From Anaerococcus vaginalis (lineage in GTDB: Bacteria > Bacillota > Clostridia > Tissierellales > Peptoniphilaceae), in contig NZ_HE978617.1 of the NCBI RefSeq assembly GCF_000307225.1, positions 1 to 35,485 of the forward strand: a DNA stretch of 35,485 nucleotides. Reading direction: 5' to 3'. This document shows, piece after piece, positions 16,599 to 23,783 of this stretch. The translations under genes were made by a program, and so were the position numbers. Position 1 is the first letter of the stretch. The number at the start of each line of letters is the position of its first letter. The notes under the pieces are model-generated. The model searched no databases and was not told the origin of the DNA. It saw only the letters and a list, made by a program, of their open reading frames with translations.

Positions 16599-18218
16599 AT
16601 GAGCAAAGAATTTTCAATTACTGGCAACAAAGCCATATTAAATTTTTCAGAACAATTTTTTAACGATATAAATGAGCTTTTAAATAGCAAATCTTTTTTT
16701 GAATTGACTAAATCTTTTATAAATTATCACAAAAAAGGTTCAACCAGAGTTTATACTTATATTGAGCAATTTTTTATAAATTCATCTGTAGATTCTTTAG
16801 CAAGTGAGTTTACTGATATTTTGAAACTCCTTACTGTTATGAATATTGATGAAGTTTCATCAAAAATTAATAAATATCATAATTTGAATAAAGAGAAAGA
16901 AGGCTTATTAAAAATAGTTGAGGAATTTTACAATTACTGGAGAAATCTTGAAAGATATTCAATAATCGAACAAAACGAAGATTCCAGAGGTGCTGGCGTT
17001 GTAAATTTTGTTGAATTAAATGAAAAATTAAAAAATATGATTCTTCAAGCATACAGAAGAATTGAAATGAATGTTTTGGGTGAATGGCCAAAAGTTTATA
17101 GGCAAGTTCCAGCAGCGGCAGATGCTTCTATTGTTATTAGAAAATTTAATAAAGAATATCCAAAAATTTATGAAGATTTGAATAAAATTCCTTTTATTAC
17201 AAAAGTAATGATTGAAACTCCATATATAACTTATACAAAATCCAACAAAAGAGATGGAGTTTTTGAAGAAGTTTATGAAAATCCAATTTTAAATACAAAT
17301 ATAAATTATCCGCACTTTTATTGCTATCCAGCAAAAGTTGGGGACAATTTAATTTATATTTATTTCCACAGAGATTTATTAACTCATGGAGTTTCAGCAT
17401 CAAACCTTTTTGAGCTTGCTGATGTTAAAGATATCGAGAAAAAAAATCCAGATGCTATTTACATTTATGGACCAAAAGATAAGGGAAAAAGGAAAAATTC
17501 TTTTTATTACGATAAGGAAAATAAATTATATGTAGGATATATTGCATATTCTGATAAGATAGATTATTTTGGATATTTGAAAAAAATGGTTCTTACTTTA
17601 AACAATGTAATAAATATTAAAAAAGGATATTTGCCAATTCATGGTGCTGGTCTTTCTGTTGTTTTACAAAATGATGAGACTGTAAATATTGTAATTCTCG
17701 GAGACAGTGGAGCAGGAAAAAGTGAATCCATAGAAGCTTTTAGATCACTTGCCAAAGATTATATAAAAGAAATGACAATTATATTTGACGATATGGGTTC
17801 ATTTAGAATTAAAAATGATAAAGTTTATGCTTACGGAACAGAAATTGGAGCCTTTGTAAGACTTGATGATCTTGACGCAGGCTATGCTTTCAAACAAATT
17901 GATAGATCGATTTTTATGAATCCTGACAAAATAAATTCAAGATTAATAATGCCTGTTGCATCCTTTGATGAAATAAATTTAGGATATAAAGTTGACTTTT
18001 TCCTTTATGCCGACAATTATTCAGCAGTTATAGAAGGATCAAATTCTATAGAAATTTTCGATAATAAAGAAGAAGCCCTAAGAGTTTTCAAAAGAGGCGC
18101 AAGACTTGCCAAAGGAACAACAACAGAAACAGGACTTGTTCAAACATATTTCGCAAACCCATTTGGTCCAGTCCAAAAAAAGAAAAGAATGCGACGAATT
18201 ATTGGACAAATATTTTGA
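16599..18218 (+). CDS. Phosphoenolpyruvate carboxykinase-like P-loop protein, main part, frame-shifted near the end
   Basis: 539 residues of a 581-residue protein. A long N-terminal region I do not recognise (about 1-330) is followed by a PEPCK/HPr-kinase-type nucleotide-binding core: a strand pair LPIHGAGLSVVL, the P-loop VILGDSGAGKSES near residue 370, and an acidic metal-binding strand IIFDDMGSF near 398. This arrangement is typical of the PEPCK superfamily and of proteins annotated as phosphoenolpyruvate carboxykinase in related anaerobes. Whether it makes oxaloacetate/PEP or has a kinase role is not certain. At 18175-18181 an A7 run shifts the frame and the protein ends in RMRRIIGQIF. 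One A fewer restores the true C terminus. Monocistronic, with its own promoter and terminator. Confidence 0.75.
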   Translation: MSKEFSITGNKAILNFSEQFFNDINELLNSKSFFELTKSFINYHKKGSTRVYTYIEQFFINSSVDSLASEFTDILKLLTVMNIDEVSSKINKYHNLNKEKEGLLKIVEEFYNYWRNLERYSIIEQNEDSRGAGVVNFVELNEKLKNMILQAYRRIEMNVLGEWPKVYRQVPAAADASIVIRKFNKEYPKIYEDLNKIPFITKVMIETPYITYTKSNKRDGVFEEVYENPILNTNINYPHFYCYPAKVGDNLIYIYFHRDLLTHGVSASNLFELADVKDIEKKNPDAIYIYGPKDKGKRKNSFYYDKENKLYVGYIAYSDKIDYFGYLKKMVLTLNNVINIKKGYLPIHGAGLSVVLQNDETVNIVILGDSGAGKSESIEAFRSLAKDYIKEMTIIFDDMGSFRIKNDKVYAYGTEIGAFVRLDDLDAGYAFKQIDRSIFMNPDKINSRLIMPVASFDEINLGYKVDFFLYADNYSAVIEGSNSIEIFDNKEEALRVFKRGARLAKGTTTETGLVQTYFANPFGPVQKKKRMRRIIGQIF

Positions 18219-18345
18219 AAACCTCTTTGAAAATGACGTAAAAGTAGGAACAATAAAAACCCAATTAGGACTTGAAAATATGCAATTTGAAGGTCCAAAA
18301 TCAGCAGCAATTGAACTTTTTGAATTAATTAAAAATATGAAATAA
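18178..18345 (+). CDS. C-terminal end of the PEPCK-like protein in the shifted frame
   Basis: This +1 frame encodes the last 55 residues of the preceding gene (ECDELLDKYFENLFEND, then KVGTIKTQLGL and AAIELFELIKNMK). It has no start site of its own. Frames meet at the A7 run 18175-18181, and the terminator begins at this fragment's stop codon, not at the premature one, which supports its being the real gene end. Confidence 0.75.
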   Translation, partial: KRKECDELLDKYFENLFENDVKVGTIKTQLGLENMQFEGPKSAAIELFELIKNMK

Positions 18346-18376
18346 AAAAATAGACCAGCCGGTCTATTTTTTATTT
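18344..18376 (+). terminator. Bidirectional intrinsic terminator
   Basis: AAAAAATAGACC pairs with GGTCTATTTTTT around an AGCC-containing loop. The stem has T runs on both strands, so it can end the PEPCK-like gene (plus) and the convergent aminotransferase gene (minus). Confidence 0.88.
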
Positions 18377-18402
18377 TAATTTACTTATTAAATATTTTAT
18401 TA

Positions 18403-19023
18403 TTAATTTATTTCATCCATAGCATCTTTTATAAGTTTTGGAGAAATTTTACATTTTTCTTCACTTACTGCACAAACCGCAAATCTTAACCCTTCTTTAT
18501 TTGCAACTATATACATATTTTTTTCTTTCAATTTTTCAGAAACTTCTTTTGAATTTTTGCATGGAATTGATATGAAAAATCCTCCAAAATATGGAAGAGT
18601 TATAAGACCTACTTCTTTTGCATTTTCTACAAAAGCTTCCGCCCTTTTTTCAAGCATAATCCTATAAAATTCTAGCTCTTCTTCATAAGATTTTTTCTTT
18701 TTTTCATCTTTTTCTAAATCTACTAAAATATTCATTCCTGCGTGGGTTATATTTGACCAAATAGCCCTGTTTGAATGTTTCATTGAATCAAAAGCTTGGT
18801 TTGCAATTTTCTCACTTGATGAAATTATTATACAAGCACCAGATCTAAGTCCATAGGCTGTGTAGGATTTACTCATAGAATAAGCAACTGTAGTGATAAT
18901 ATTTTCTGGCAAATCTCCAAATTTTTGAAAAAATTTCTTTTGCCTTCCATCTCCTGCAAATTCAATGTAGGCAACATCAAGTAAAATAGTGATATATTTT
19001 CCATCAACTGCCCTTTCATTTAT
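18403..19023 (-). CDS. PLP-dependent aminotransferase, C-terminal part, frame-shifted
   Basis: About 206 residues completing a class I/II aminotransferase: ILLDVAYIEFAG holds the conserved Asp and Tyr that contact PLP, and TTVAYSMSKSYTAYGLR holds the Schiff-base lysine in SMSKSY with the phosphate-binding arginine a few residues on. The C-terminal small domain follows (YFGGFFISIP, GLRFAVCAVS). The frame has no ATG in its first part. A TTG at 18912 could be mistaken for a start, but homology extends upstream through NERAVDGKYITILL to the junction near 19026. Together with the N-terminal part it forms a 412-residue protein, normal for the family. Confidence 0.85.
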   Translation of the reverse strand: MNERAVDGKYITILLDVAYIEFAGDGRQKKFFQKFGDLPENIITTVAYSMSKSYTAYGLRSGACIIISSSEKIANQAFDSMKHSNRAIWSNITHAGMNILVDLEKDEKKKKSYEEELEFYRIMLEKRAEAFVENAKEVGLITLPYFGGFFISIPCKNSKEVSEKLKEKNMYIVANKEGLRFAVCAVSEEKCKISPKLIKDAMDEIN

Positions 19024-19640
19024 AATTTTAAAATTTTATCCCACATAGAATCTTCAATTGAAAATCCCGTTGGATTATTTGCTGGCGAATTAAATACACA
19101 AAGGGCCCTGTCTTTTTTTTCTAAAGAAAAATCCAAAGCCTTGGTAAATTCCTCTAAATTAAATTCAAAATTTTCATCCAAAAATTCATAAGTCAAAAAT
19201 TCCCTATCATATTCCTCACACATTGTAGCATAAGCTGGCCAATACCAATTTGGGCAAATTACATAATCTCCCCTTCCTGACAAAGTCCAAAAAGTGTGTC
19301 TAACAGCTCCACTTCCTCCGGCTGTTGCAACAGATTTTATAAATCCATTAGGTTTATATTTTCCAAAACATTTTTCAATTACTAAATCCAAGAAATCTTT
19401 ATCGCCCTCTATTGCTCCATAGCTTGCTATATCTTTTTTGTCCATATTTTTTAAAGTATCGTAAACACTATCAAAGGCAATAATGTTTCCATCATCGTCA
19501 ATTAAAGTTCCGAGTGTTGAATTAATAACTTTTTCTTTTCCAAATTTTTCGATTGCTTTTTTACATTCTCCACTAACTTTAAAAATAGCATCTTCAAGTC
19601 TAGGCCATTTTGCATGATCTGCTATAATATTTTTTTCCAT
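19020..19640 (-). CDS. PLP-dependent aminotransferase, N-terminal part, frame-shifted
   Basis: 206 residues of a fold-type I aminotransferase in the aspartate/aromatic aminotransferase class. Visible are the N-terminal arm, VATAGGSGAVRHTFW (phosphate-binding glycine turn), WYWPAYATMCEEY (the stacking aromatic region) and FNSPANNPTGF, the NPTG motif. It probably moves an amino group between an amino acid and 2-oxoglutarate; specificity cannot be read. Start ATG 19640 follows GGAGATAATT; an in-frame TTG 12 bases upstream lies within that site. The frame stops at DKILKL where one A is missing, or where the ribosome could slip on T TTA AAA (19026-19032). A -1 step gives DKILKIINER and continues correctly. 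Confidence 0.85.
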   Translation of the reverse strand: MEKNIIADHAKWPRLEDAIFKVSGECKKAIEKFGKEKVINSTLGTLIDDDGNIIAFDSVYDTLKNMDKKDIASYGAIEGDKDFLDLVIEKCFGKYKPNGFIKSVATAGGSGAVRHTFWTLSGRGDYVICPNWYWPAYATMCEEYDREFLTYEFLDENFEFNLEEFTKALDFSLEKKDRALCVFNSPANNPTGFSIEDSMWDKILKL

Positions 19641-19652
19641 AATTATCTCCAA

Positions 19653-20085
19653 TTTTTCATTATTATTGAAAATATTGTATCACTAATTAGGTTTTTTTAA
19701 AGATGAAGGATAAATTAATACAATATAAATATGAAAATTTTATTTTTAAAAGAGAAAATCTTAAAATAAATTTCTAAACAAAAAACGAAATAAAATTTAA
19801 GAAGTGATATTGATTTAATAAAATAAATAGCAAAATAAAAAAACAAGGTTAATTAACTGTTTTTCTCTGGTGCAGGATAGAAGTATAAAACTAGTGTGTA
19901 TTTTACTATATTTTGTGATTGAATAACTACAAAAAAACTACAACTGTATTCTAAAATTACAATTTTAAAAATAAGCATAAAAAAAGATGGTCTATAAATT
20001 TATGTAATATTTTTATAATTTAGATTTTAGGTTTATTTAATTTTTCATATAAATTGGTTTATTTATAATATTTACATTGTCTATA
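19653..20085. other. Non-coding junction between host aminotransferase and plus-strand accessory genes
   Basis: About 430 bases of very AT-rich sequence with no credible gene. The leftmost 50 bases should hold the aminotransferase promoter (a TACAAT -10 at 19674-19679, weak -35). No tRNA, tmRNA or obvious inverted repeat is visible. The prophage attachment site may lie here or in 21,700-21,890, but it cannot be recognised without the other prophage end. Confidence 0.5.
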
Positions 20086-20114
20086 TTGACAACGTATAAA
20101 TAGAGTGGTATTAT
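20086..20114 (+). promoter_or_regulatory. Promoter of the plus-strand accessory genes
   Basis: Perfect -35 TTGACA (20086-20091), exactly 17 bases, then TATTAT (20109-20114); a TATAAT overlaps three bases further on. The start codon of the 60-residue protein follows 48 bases later with AAGGAG at 20150-20155. This is a near-consensus promoter, so the small genes are probably expressed in the lysogen. Confidence 0.82.
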
Positions 20115-20162
20115 AATATTAACAAAGAGATCACGATAAAAAAACAAATAAGGAGATTAACA

Positions 20163-20345
20163 ATGACATTTGAAGAATTAAAAAATAAATTTGCAGGCGA
20201 AGAAGTTACTGAAGAAGAATTTGAAGAAATAGAAGAAAATGAATATGTAAGAGAAGTTGAAAACAACGGGAACAGTGGACAACATTTTAATTTAACATGG
20301 TATGCAGTTTATGGCGAAGATGATGAATTTGATATATATGGTTAA
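20163..20345 (+). CDS. Small acidic protein of unknown function
   Basis: A 60-residue, strongly acidic protein not recognised. The first 35 residues are rich in Glu and probably helical (FEELKNKF; TEEEFEEIEENEYV). The C-terminal half (GQHFNLTWYAVYGEDDEFDIYG) has an aromatic, beta-like character. No signal peptide, membrane segment or cysteine. It is well supported as a gene by a near-consensus promoter, a good AAGGAG site and an ATG. Its size and charge are compatible with a DNA-mimic or inhibitor protein, but that is speculation. It lies 79 bases before the next gene in the same direction. Confidence 0.7.
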   Translation: MTFEELKNKFAGEEVTEEEFEEIEENEYVREVENNGNSGQHFNLTWYAVYGEDDEFDIYG

Positions 20346-20424
20346 AATAAAAAAATGAGAGTATTAATTATCCTCTCTTGTACCCGATATTGGAATTCTT
20401 AAAAGATATTAAAAGGATAAAACA

Positions 20425-20856
20425 ATGAAAAAAGTAATTAATGGAAAAAGATATGATACTGAAACTGCTGAACTTGTTGGAGAATATGCAAATACTTATA
20501 ATTACAGCGATTGGAATTATGAATGTGAAGAACTTTATAGAAAAAAGACTGGAGAGTTTTTCCTATATGGAAAAGGTGGACCAATGTCAAAATATGCCAT
20601 TCCTTCTGGAAATAATAATTGGTCAGGAAGTAGTAAAATAATACCTTTAACCATAGACGAAGCGAAAAAATGGGTTGAAAAAAATCTTGATGCAGACGAT
20701 TATGAAAAGTTATTTGAACTTGAAGAAGAAGGAAATATTGCATTCAGTTTATTGTTACCTGAAAATTTATATAATAAGTTAAAAGATGAAAGCGATAAAA
20801 CAGGAAAAACTATGAAAGATATTATTGTTGAAGCTTTGGAAAGTGAATTAGATTAA
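20425..20856 (+). CDS. Hypothetical protein with C-terminal ribbon-helix-helix-like segment
   Basis: A 143-residue protein. The N-terminal 95 residues begin KVINGKRYDTETAELVGEY and include LYRKKTGEFFLYGKGGPM and a later EAKKWVEKNLDADDYEKLF. I recall this pattern from uncharacterised proteins on firmicute mobile elements, where no function is established. The last 37 residues (FSLLLPENLYNKLKDESDK, then MKDIIVEALESEL) have the strand-helix-helix pattern of Arc/CopG-type DNA-binding or antitoxin domains. It could therefore be a small transcriptional regulator, but this is an inference. AAGGAT lies before the ATG. No toxin-like partner is evident, unless the upstream 60-residue protein is one. 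Confidence 0.7.
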   Translation: MKKVINGKRYDTETAELVGEYANTYNYSDWNYECEELYRKKTGEFFLYGKGGPMSKYAIPSGNNNWSGSSKIIPLTIDEAKKWVEKNLDADDYEKLFELEEEGNIAFSLLLPENLYNKLKDESDKTGKTMKDIIVEALESELD

Positions 20857-20857
20857 T

Positions 20858-20893
20858 AAAGTTATATTTTAAGGCGAAAGTTATTTTTTAAGG
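20858..20893 (+). repeat. Tandem imperfect 17-base direct repeat
   Basis: AAAGTTATATTTTAAGG (20858-20874) is repeated as AAAGTTATTTTTTAAGG (20877-20893), one mismatch, period 19 bases. It lies immediately after the stop of the ribbon-helix-helix-like gene and about 90 bases before the zinc-ribbon/AP2-like gene. A two-copy, near two-turn spacing could be an operator, but the low complexity leaves room for chance. Confidence 0.55.
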
Positions 20894-20980
20894 AATAGTA
20901 TTGGTATGCTAATAAATTTAAGGCTCTTAAAACTCAAAATATAAAGTAATGGCTTATTTACAAGGCTTGTAGGAGTTATT

Positions 20981-21682
20981 GTGGCAAAAAAAGTAAAAGG
21001 AAAATGGATTTTTGAAAAAGGCGAAAAATTTGAACATGTAACTATTATAGACCCTAAAAGAATCGATAAATTATATATACTTGTTAGATGTAATCATTGT
21101 GGGAAAGAATTTAAGATCCTAGCTAGAAGAATATTAGGTAGCCAGGCTTTAAAAGGCTGTCCCGATTGCTCAAAAAAATTTATTACAGGCAGACCCAAAA
21201 CACCAGATTTAAAACCAGGATATAGGTCGGGAAAATTAGTTGTAATAAAAAAATTAGATAAGAAAAAATATGATGATAGAGTATATAAATGTAAATGTGA
21301 TTGTGGAAATTATACAGAAGTTAAACATTATAATTTAAAAACAAAAAGAATTTTATCGTGTGGGTGCCTAACAGAAGAAAATAGAAAAATATATGTAGAT
21401 ACAAGAGATGGAGTTGCTTATGAAACCCTATCCCTAAAAAGAAGTAATAAAAACAATAAATCTACAGGAATAAAAAATATTTATTTTGTAAAAAGCAGAA
21501 ATGAATATTTAGTAAGGATTACCTTTAAGAAAAAAATAGTAGCTAATAAATATTTTGGAAATTTAATAGATGCTAAAAAATACAAAAATGAAGTTTTTAA
21601 TAAAATAAATCCAGAAATAAATAAAGCGTCTGAAAGAACAGAAAAAGAATTAGAAAATAAAAGAAAAAGAGATAGAAAATAA
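20981..21682 (+). CDS. Zinc-ribbon and AP2-like DNA-binding protein
   Basis: A 233-residue basic protein. Two cysteine clusters look like zinc ribbons: C37-x2-C40 with C60-x2-C63, and C106/C108 with C127/C129 (YKCKCDCGN, LSCGCL). A later segment, TGIKNIYFVKSRNEYLV through NKYFGNLIDAKKYKNEV (about 162-205), resembles the AP2/ERF-like three-strand-plus-helix DNA-binding fold found in phage homing endonucleases and integrase-related proteins. I see no HNH or GIY-YIG catalytic motif, so it may be a DNA-binding relative rather than a nuclease. The start is GTG with TAGGAG in front. Transcription is toward the phage lysis genes, ending in its own terminator. Confidence 0.78.
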   Translation: MAKKVKGKWIFEKGEKFEHVTIIDPKRIDKLYILVRCNHCGKEFKILARRILGSQALKGCPDCSKKFITGRPKTPDLKPGYRSGKLVVIKKLDKKKYDDRVYKCKCDCGNYTEVKHYNLKTKRILSCGCLTEENRKIYVDTRDGVAYETLSLKRSNKNNKSTGIKNIYFVKSRNEYLVRITFKKKIVANKYFGNLIDAKKYKNEVFNKINPEINKASERTEKELENKRKRDRK

Positions 21683-21698
21683 AATCTATCTCTTTTTT
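21664..21698 (+). terminator. Terminator of the plus-strand accessory genes
   Basis: AAAAGAGATAGA and TCTATCTCTTTT form a long stem followed by T residues; the 5' arm overlaps the last codons of the zinc-ribbon gene. It blocks transcription from running into the oppositely oriented holin gene. Confidence 0.85.
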
Positions 21699-21893
21699 AC
21701 ATATCATGTTATTAATCAAATTATTTAATTTTTTTAGTTTTTCAACACATCAAATGTTAATAATCAACATAATCCGTCTATCAACTAATAATGATAATAA
21801 AAATGAAAGTTTATGATTTTAGAACATTTTTATTACAGCTTCATTGTAAACTATTTAATAGGATAAGTCAAATGTTTTTTTGAAAATATCCAC

Positions 21894-21924
21894 AAAAAAG
21901 ACCACCAGCAAAAAGCCAGTGGTC
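21894..21924 (-). terminator. Final terminator of the phage late operon
   Basis: On the minus strand GACCACTGGC, a short T loop and GCTGGTGGTC form a stem followed by six T. It lies about 55 bases beyond the holin stop and closes the lysis module. Confidence 0.88.
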
Positions 21925-21978
21925 ATTGTAGAAAATTCCGTAAACACTATATATTGTCTACCTGTCATTTACATTATA

Positions 21979-22359
21979 CTACTTATTTTTAATTTCCCAT
22001 ACCTTAGATTCAATAGCATTGTTTAAAAATAAGTCTGTATTTTCAAATTCTTCATTCAATATATCTTTTGTTTCTTTATCTAACATATCTAATACAGCCT
22101 TTTTACTTGCGTTATAAGCATCTTCCATTGCTCTTTTATCAAATCCGTCTTTTTCTTTTAACTCTTTTACAAAAGTTTGATTGGTAGTATTTACAGCTAA
22201 TGTAACAACTTCCAAAGCCTTTTCGATTGCTTTTTTTGCTCTCTCATTTTTTATATTTTTGTTTGTATATTCTTTTACTTGCCCTATTAATATTTTAATT
22301 AAAGCAAATAAGCCAATTGTTAATACTGTTAGCATTAAATTATTAAAAATATTATTCAT
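21979..22359 (-). CDS. Phage holin, LLH-like family
   Basis: A 126-residue protein with one N-terminal membrane helix (about 8-27, LMLTVLTIGLFALIKILIG) and a long charged cytoplasmic helical tail with YTNKNIKNERAKKAIEKAL and a repeated Ala/Lys-rich pattern. This layout is typical of LLH-type holins (Lactobacillus phage LL-H), which open the membrane at lysis so that endolysin can reach the wall. It follows the endolysin by 9 bases with an AGGAGG site and is the last gene of the late operon. Confidence 0.8.
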   Translation of the reverse strand: MNNIFNNLMLTVLTIGLFALIKILIGQVKEYTNKNIKNERAKKAIEKALEVVTLAVNTTNQTFVKELKEKDGFDKRAMEDAYNASKKAVLDMLDKETKDILNEEFENTDLFLNNAIESKVWEIKNK

Positions 22360-22368
22360 AACATCCTC

Positions 22369-23316
22369 CTAAAACTTAATCCAAGGTGTAGTATCTCCTG
22401 AAAGTCTCCTGCAAGCAACATATCTTCTTTTACCAGAGCTTGCACCAATATAAGAGATCCATCTATAACCATCACCTTCCCAAACTTGGTCATAATTTAT
22501 TTCTTTTCCCACAGGATATTGTGCCACAATAGGAGCATTAGTATTAGGTGCTGTCCTAACATTACATACATCTAGAGTTATTCCCGTCCAGTTTTCATTT
22601 TTGATAAATACTCCACCATTAGAGCTTGTACTTGCTTTCTTTACTTCTGGATATACTTGTTTTCCTTCACTATCAAACACCTTATATCCGTTCTTTTTCG
22701 CTAAATCTATGGCACTGTTAAGATTTTTAAAAGCCCCTTTTTGACTTTTAGAATCATCCCAAGATTTTCTAACTCTATAAAGATTAGATGATGTGCTTGT
22801 AGATTTACCACCTCTTAACCTTTTGTTTACCTCGTTTGCAATGTAGGTAAATTTGCTACCAAGATAAGGACCAGGACAAGATGTTTGAGCATACCACTTG
22901 TGCATTTGTAAAACCCCGTCAGTTCCACCAGTATAAGTACAATTTTTTATTCCATTACGTCTACATATATCAGTAACCAAATCTATAAGAATATTCAAGA
23001 CCCTATCAGAAACAAGCCAAGAACCACCAACTTGACAATTTGATACCTCTATCGTTACCGCCCTATTATCACACCAAGCCGAAGATGTTGTCCAAGCTCT
23101 GTTACATTCATCCACAACTAGAACAATTTTATTATCGTTTCCTATCCCATAATTACAAGACGCTTGTCTGCTTGTAGACTTAAACACATTGCCAATGGTA
23201 GCAGCATTTAAAACTCCTGCTGTATGGTGTATAGCTATTTTTGTTATAGGATTTTGCCTTCTGCCGCTATGGTTTGGACTGTAGCTCACTAAATTAACTA
23301 AATTAGAATTACTCAT
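22369..23316 (-). CDS. Phage endolysin, N-acetylmuramoyl-L-alanine amidase
   Basis: A 315-residue lysin cutting the amide bond between N-acetylmuramic acid and L-alanine. The Amidase_2 domain occupies about 20-165: zinc ligands are predicted in IAIHHTAG (His30), MHKW (His139) and SCPGPYL (Cys147), with Glu90 in AVTIEV as a further active-site residue. A middle SPOR-like segment (YRVRKSWDDSKSQKGAFKNL, about 185-225) resembles linkers in clostridial amidases. The C-terminal 80 residues are an SH3b-type wall-binding domain (VCNVRTAPNTNAPIV). No signal peptide is present, so export would need the holin. A terminator hairpin lies just upstream, separating it from the BhlA-like gene. Confidence 0.92.
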   Translation of the reverse strand: MSNSNLVNLVSYSPNHSGRRQNPITKIAIHHTAGVLNAATIGNVFKSTSRQASCNYGIGNDNKIVLVVDECNRAWTTSSAWCDNRAVTIEVSNCQVGGSWLVSDRVLNILIDLVTDICRRNGIKNCTYTGGTDGVLQMHKWYAQTSCPGPYLGSKFTYIANEVNKRLRGGKSTSTSSNLYRVRKSWDDSKSQKGAFKNLNSAIDLAKKNGYKVFDSEGKQVYPEVKKASTSSNGGVFIKNENWTGITLDVCNVRTAPNTNAPIVAQYPVGKEINYDQVWEGDGYRWISYIGASSGKRRYVACRRLSGDTTPWIKF

Positions 23317-23332
23317 AATTCCTCCTTATGCC

Positions 23333-23359
23333 AAAAAAGGACTAGCATATTACTAGTCC
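23333..23359 (-). terminator. Intrinsic terminator between BhlA-like gene and endolysin
   Basis: GGACTAG and CTAGTCC form a seven-pair stem followed by six T on the minus strand, in the 44-base gap just before the endolysin ribosome binding site. It would limit lysis gene expression unless read through. Confidence 0.8.
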
Positions 23360-23360
23360 C

Positions 23361-23726
23361 CTATCGTTTTAAACTTCTCACTGCTTCCTTAATTTCCTCT
23401 GCCATTGCCTTTGTAGCCAATTCCTTGGTAGTAGAATGTAATAAGTCAATTTTATCATCAATCTTATCCACCCTAGAATTTAAGTCATCAAAACTTTGCT
23501 TGGTATCGCACGAATGTTTATTTAAACTAACCTCGTGCAAATCCAACCTTGACGTGTTTTTCGCAATGATTTCCGTTAGTTTATCGTTTATTTCGTTGCT
23601 TCTTTCAAATTGTTTATCTTGATTTTTTTGCCAAGTTCTTCTGTCGGAAATATAGAAATATAGAAACAAACCTGCTATAACTATCAAAATTCCATATTCG
23701 CTTATTGCCTTTGCTAACTCTAACAC
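23361..23726 (-). CDS. BhlA/holin-like membrane protein
   Basis: A 121-residue protein with a single N-terminal membrane helix (about 10-27, YGILIVIAGLFLYFYIS) followed by a charged coiled coil (about 35-110; FDDLNSRVDKIDDKIDLL). This resembles BhlA/XhlA-type proteins found beside phage lysins, which assist membrane permeabilisation or holin function. The predicted start is GTG, with AAGGAAGTGAG in front; no ATG fits. It lies between two terminators, upstream of the endolysin. The assignment rests on topology and position, as there is no distinctive motif. Confidence 0.72.
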   Translation of the reverse strand: MLELAKAISEYGILIVIAGLFLYFYISDRRTWQKNQDKQFERSNEINDKLTEIIAKNTSRLDLHEVSLNKHSCDTKQSFDDLNSRVDKIDDKIDLLHSTTKELATKAMAEEIKEAVRSLKR

Positions 23727-23756
23727 AATTTTCTCACTTCCTTTCGGATATTTTTA

Positions 23757-23782
23757 TAAAAAAGAGAGCTTTCACTCCCTTT
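23757..23782 (-). terminator. Intrinsic terminator after the CBM-like tail-tip gene
   Basis: AAAGGGAG and CTCTCTTT form an eight-pair stem (one G-U) with a six-base loop, then a T run on the minus strand. It follows the tail-tip gene stop directly. Confidence 0.78.
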
Positions 23783-23783
23783 C

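Noticed and set aside
20356-20380. Hairpin GAGAG/CTCTC after the 60-residue gene as a terminator
   Set aside because: Only five pairs with an 11-base loop and no T run after it; too weak to call.
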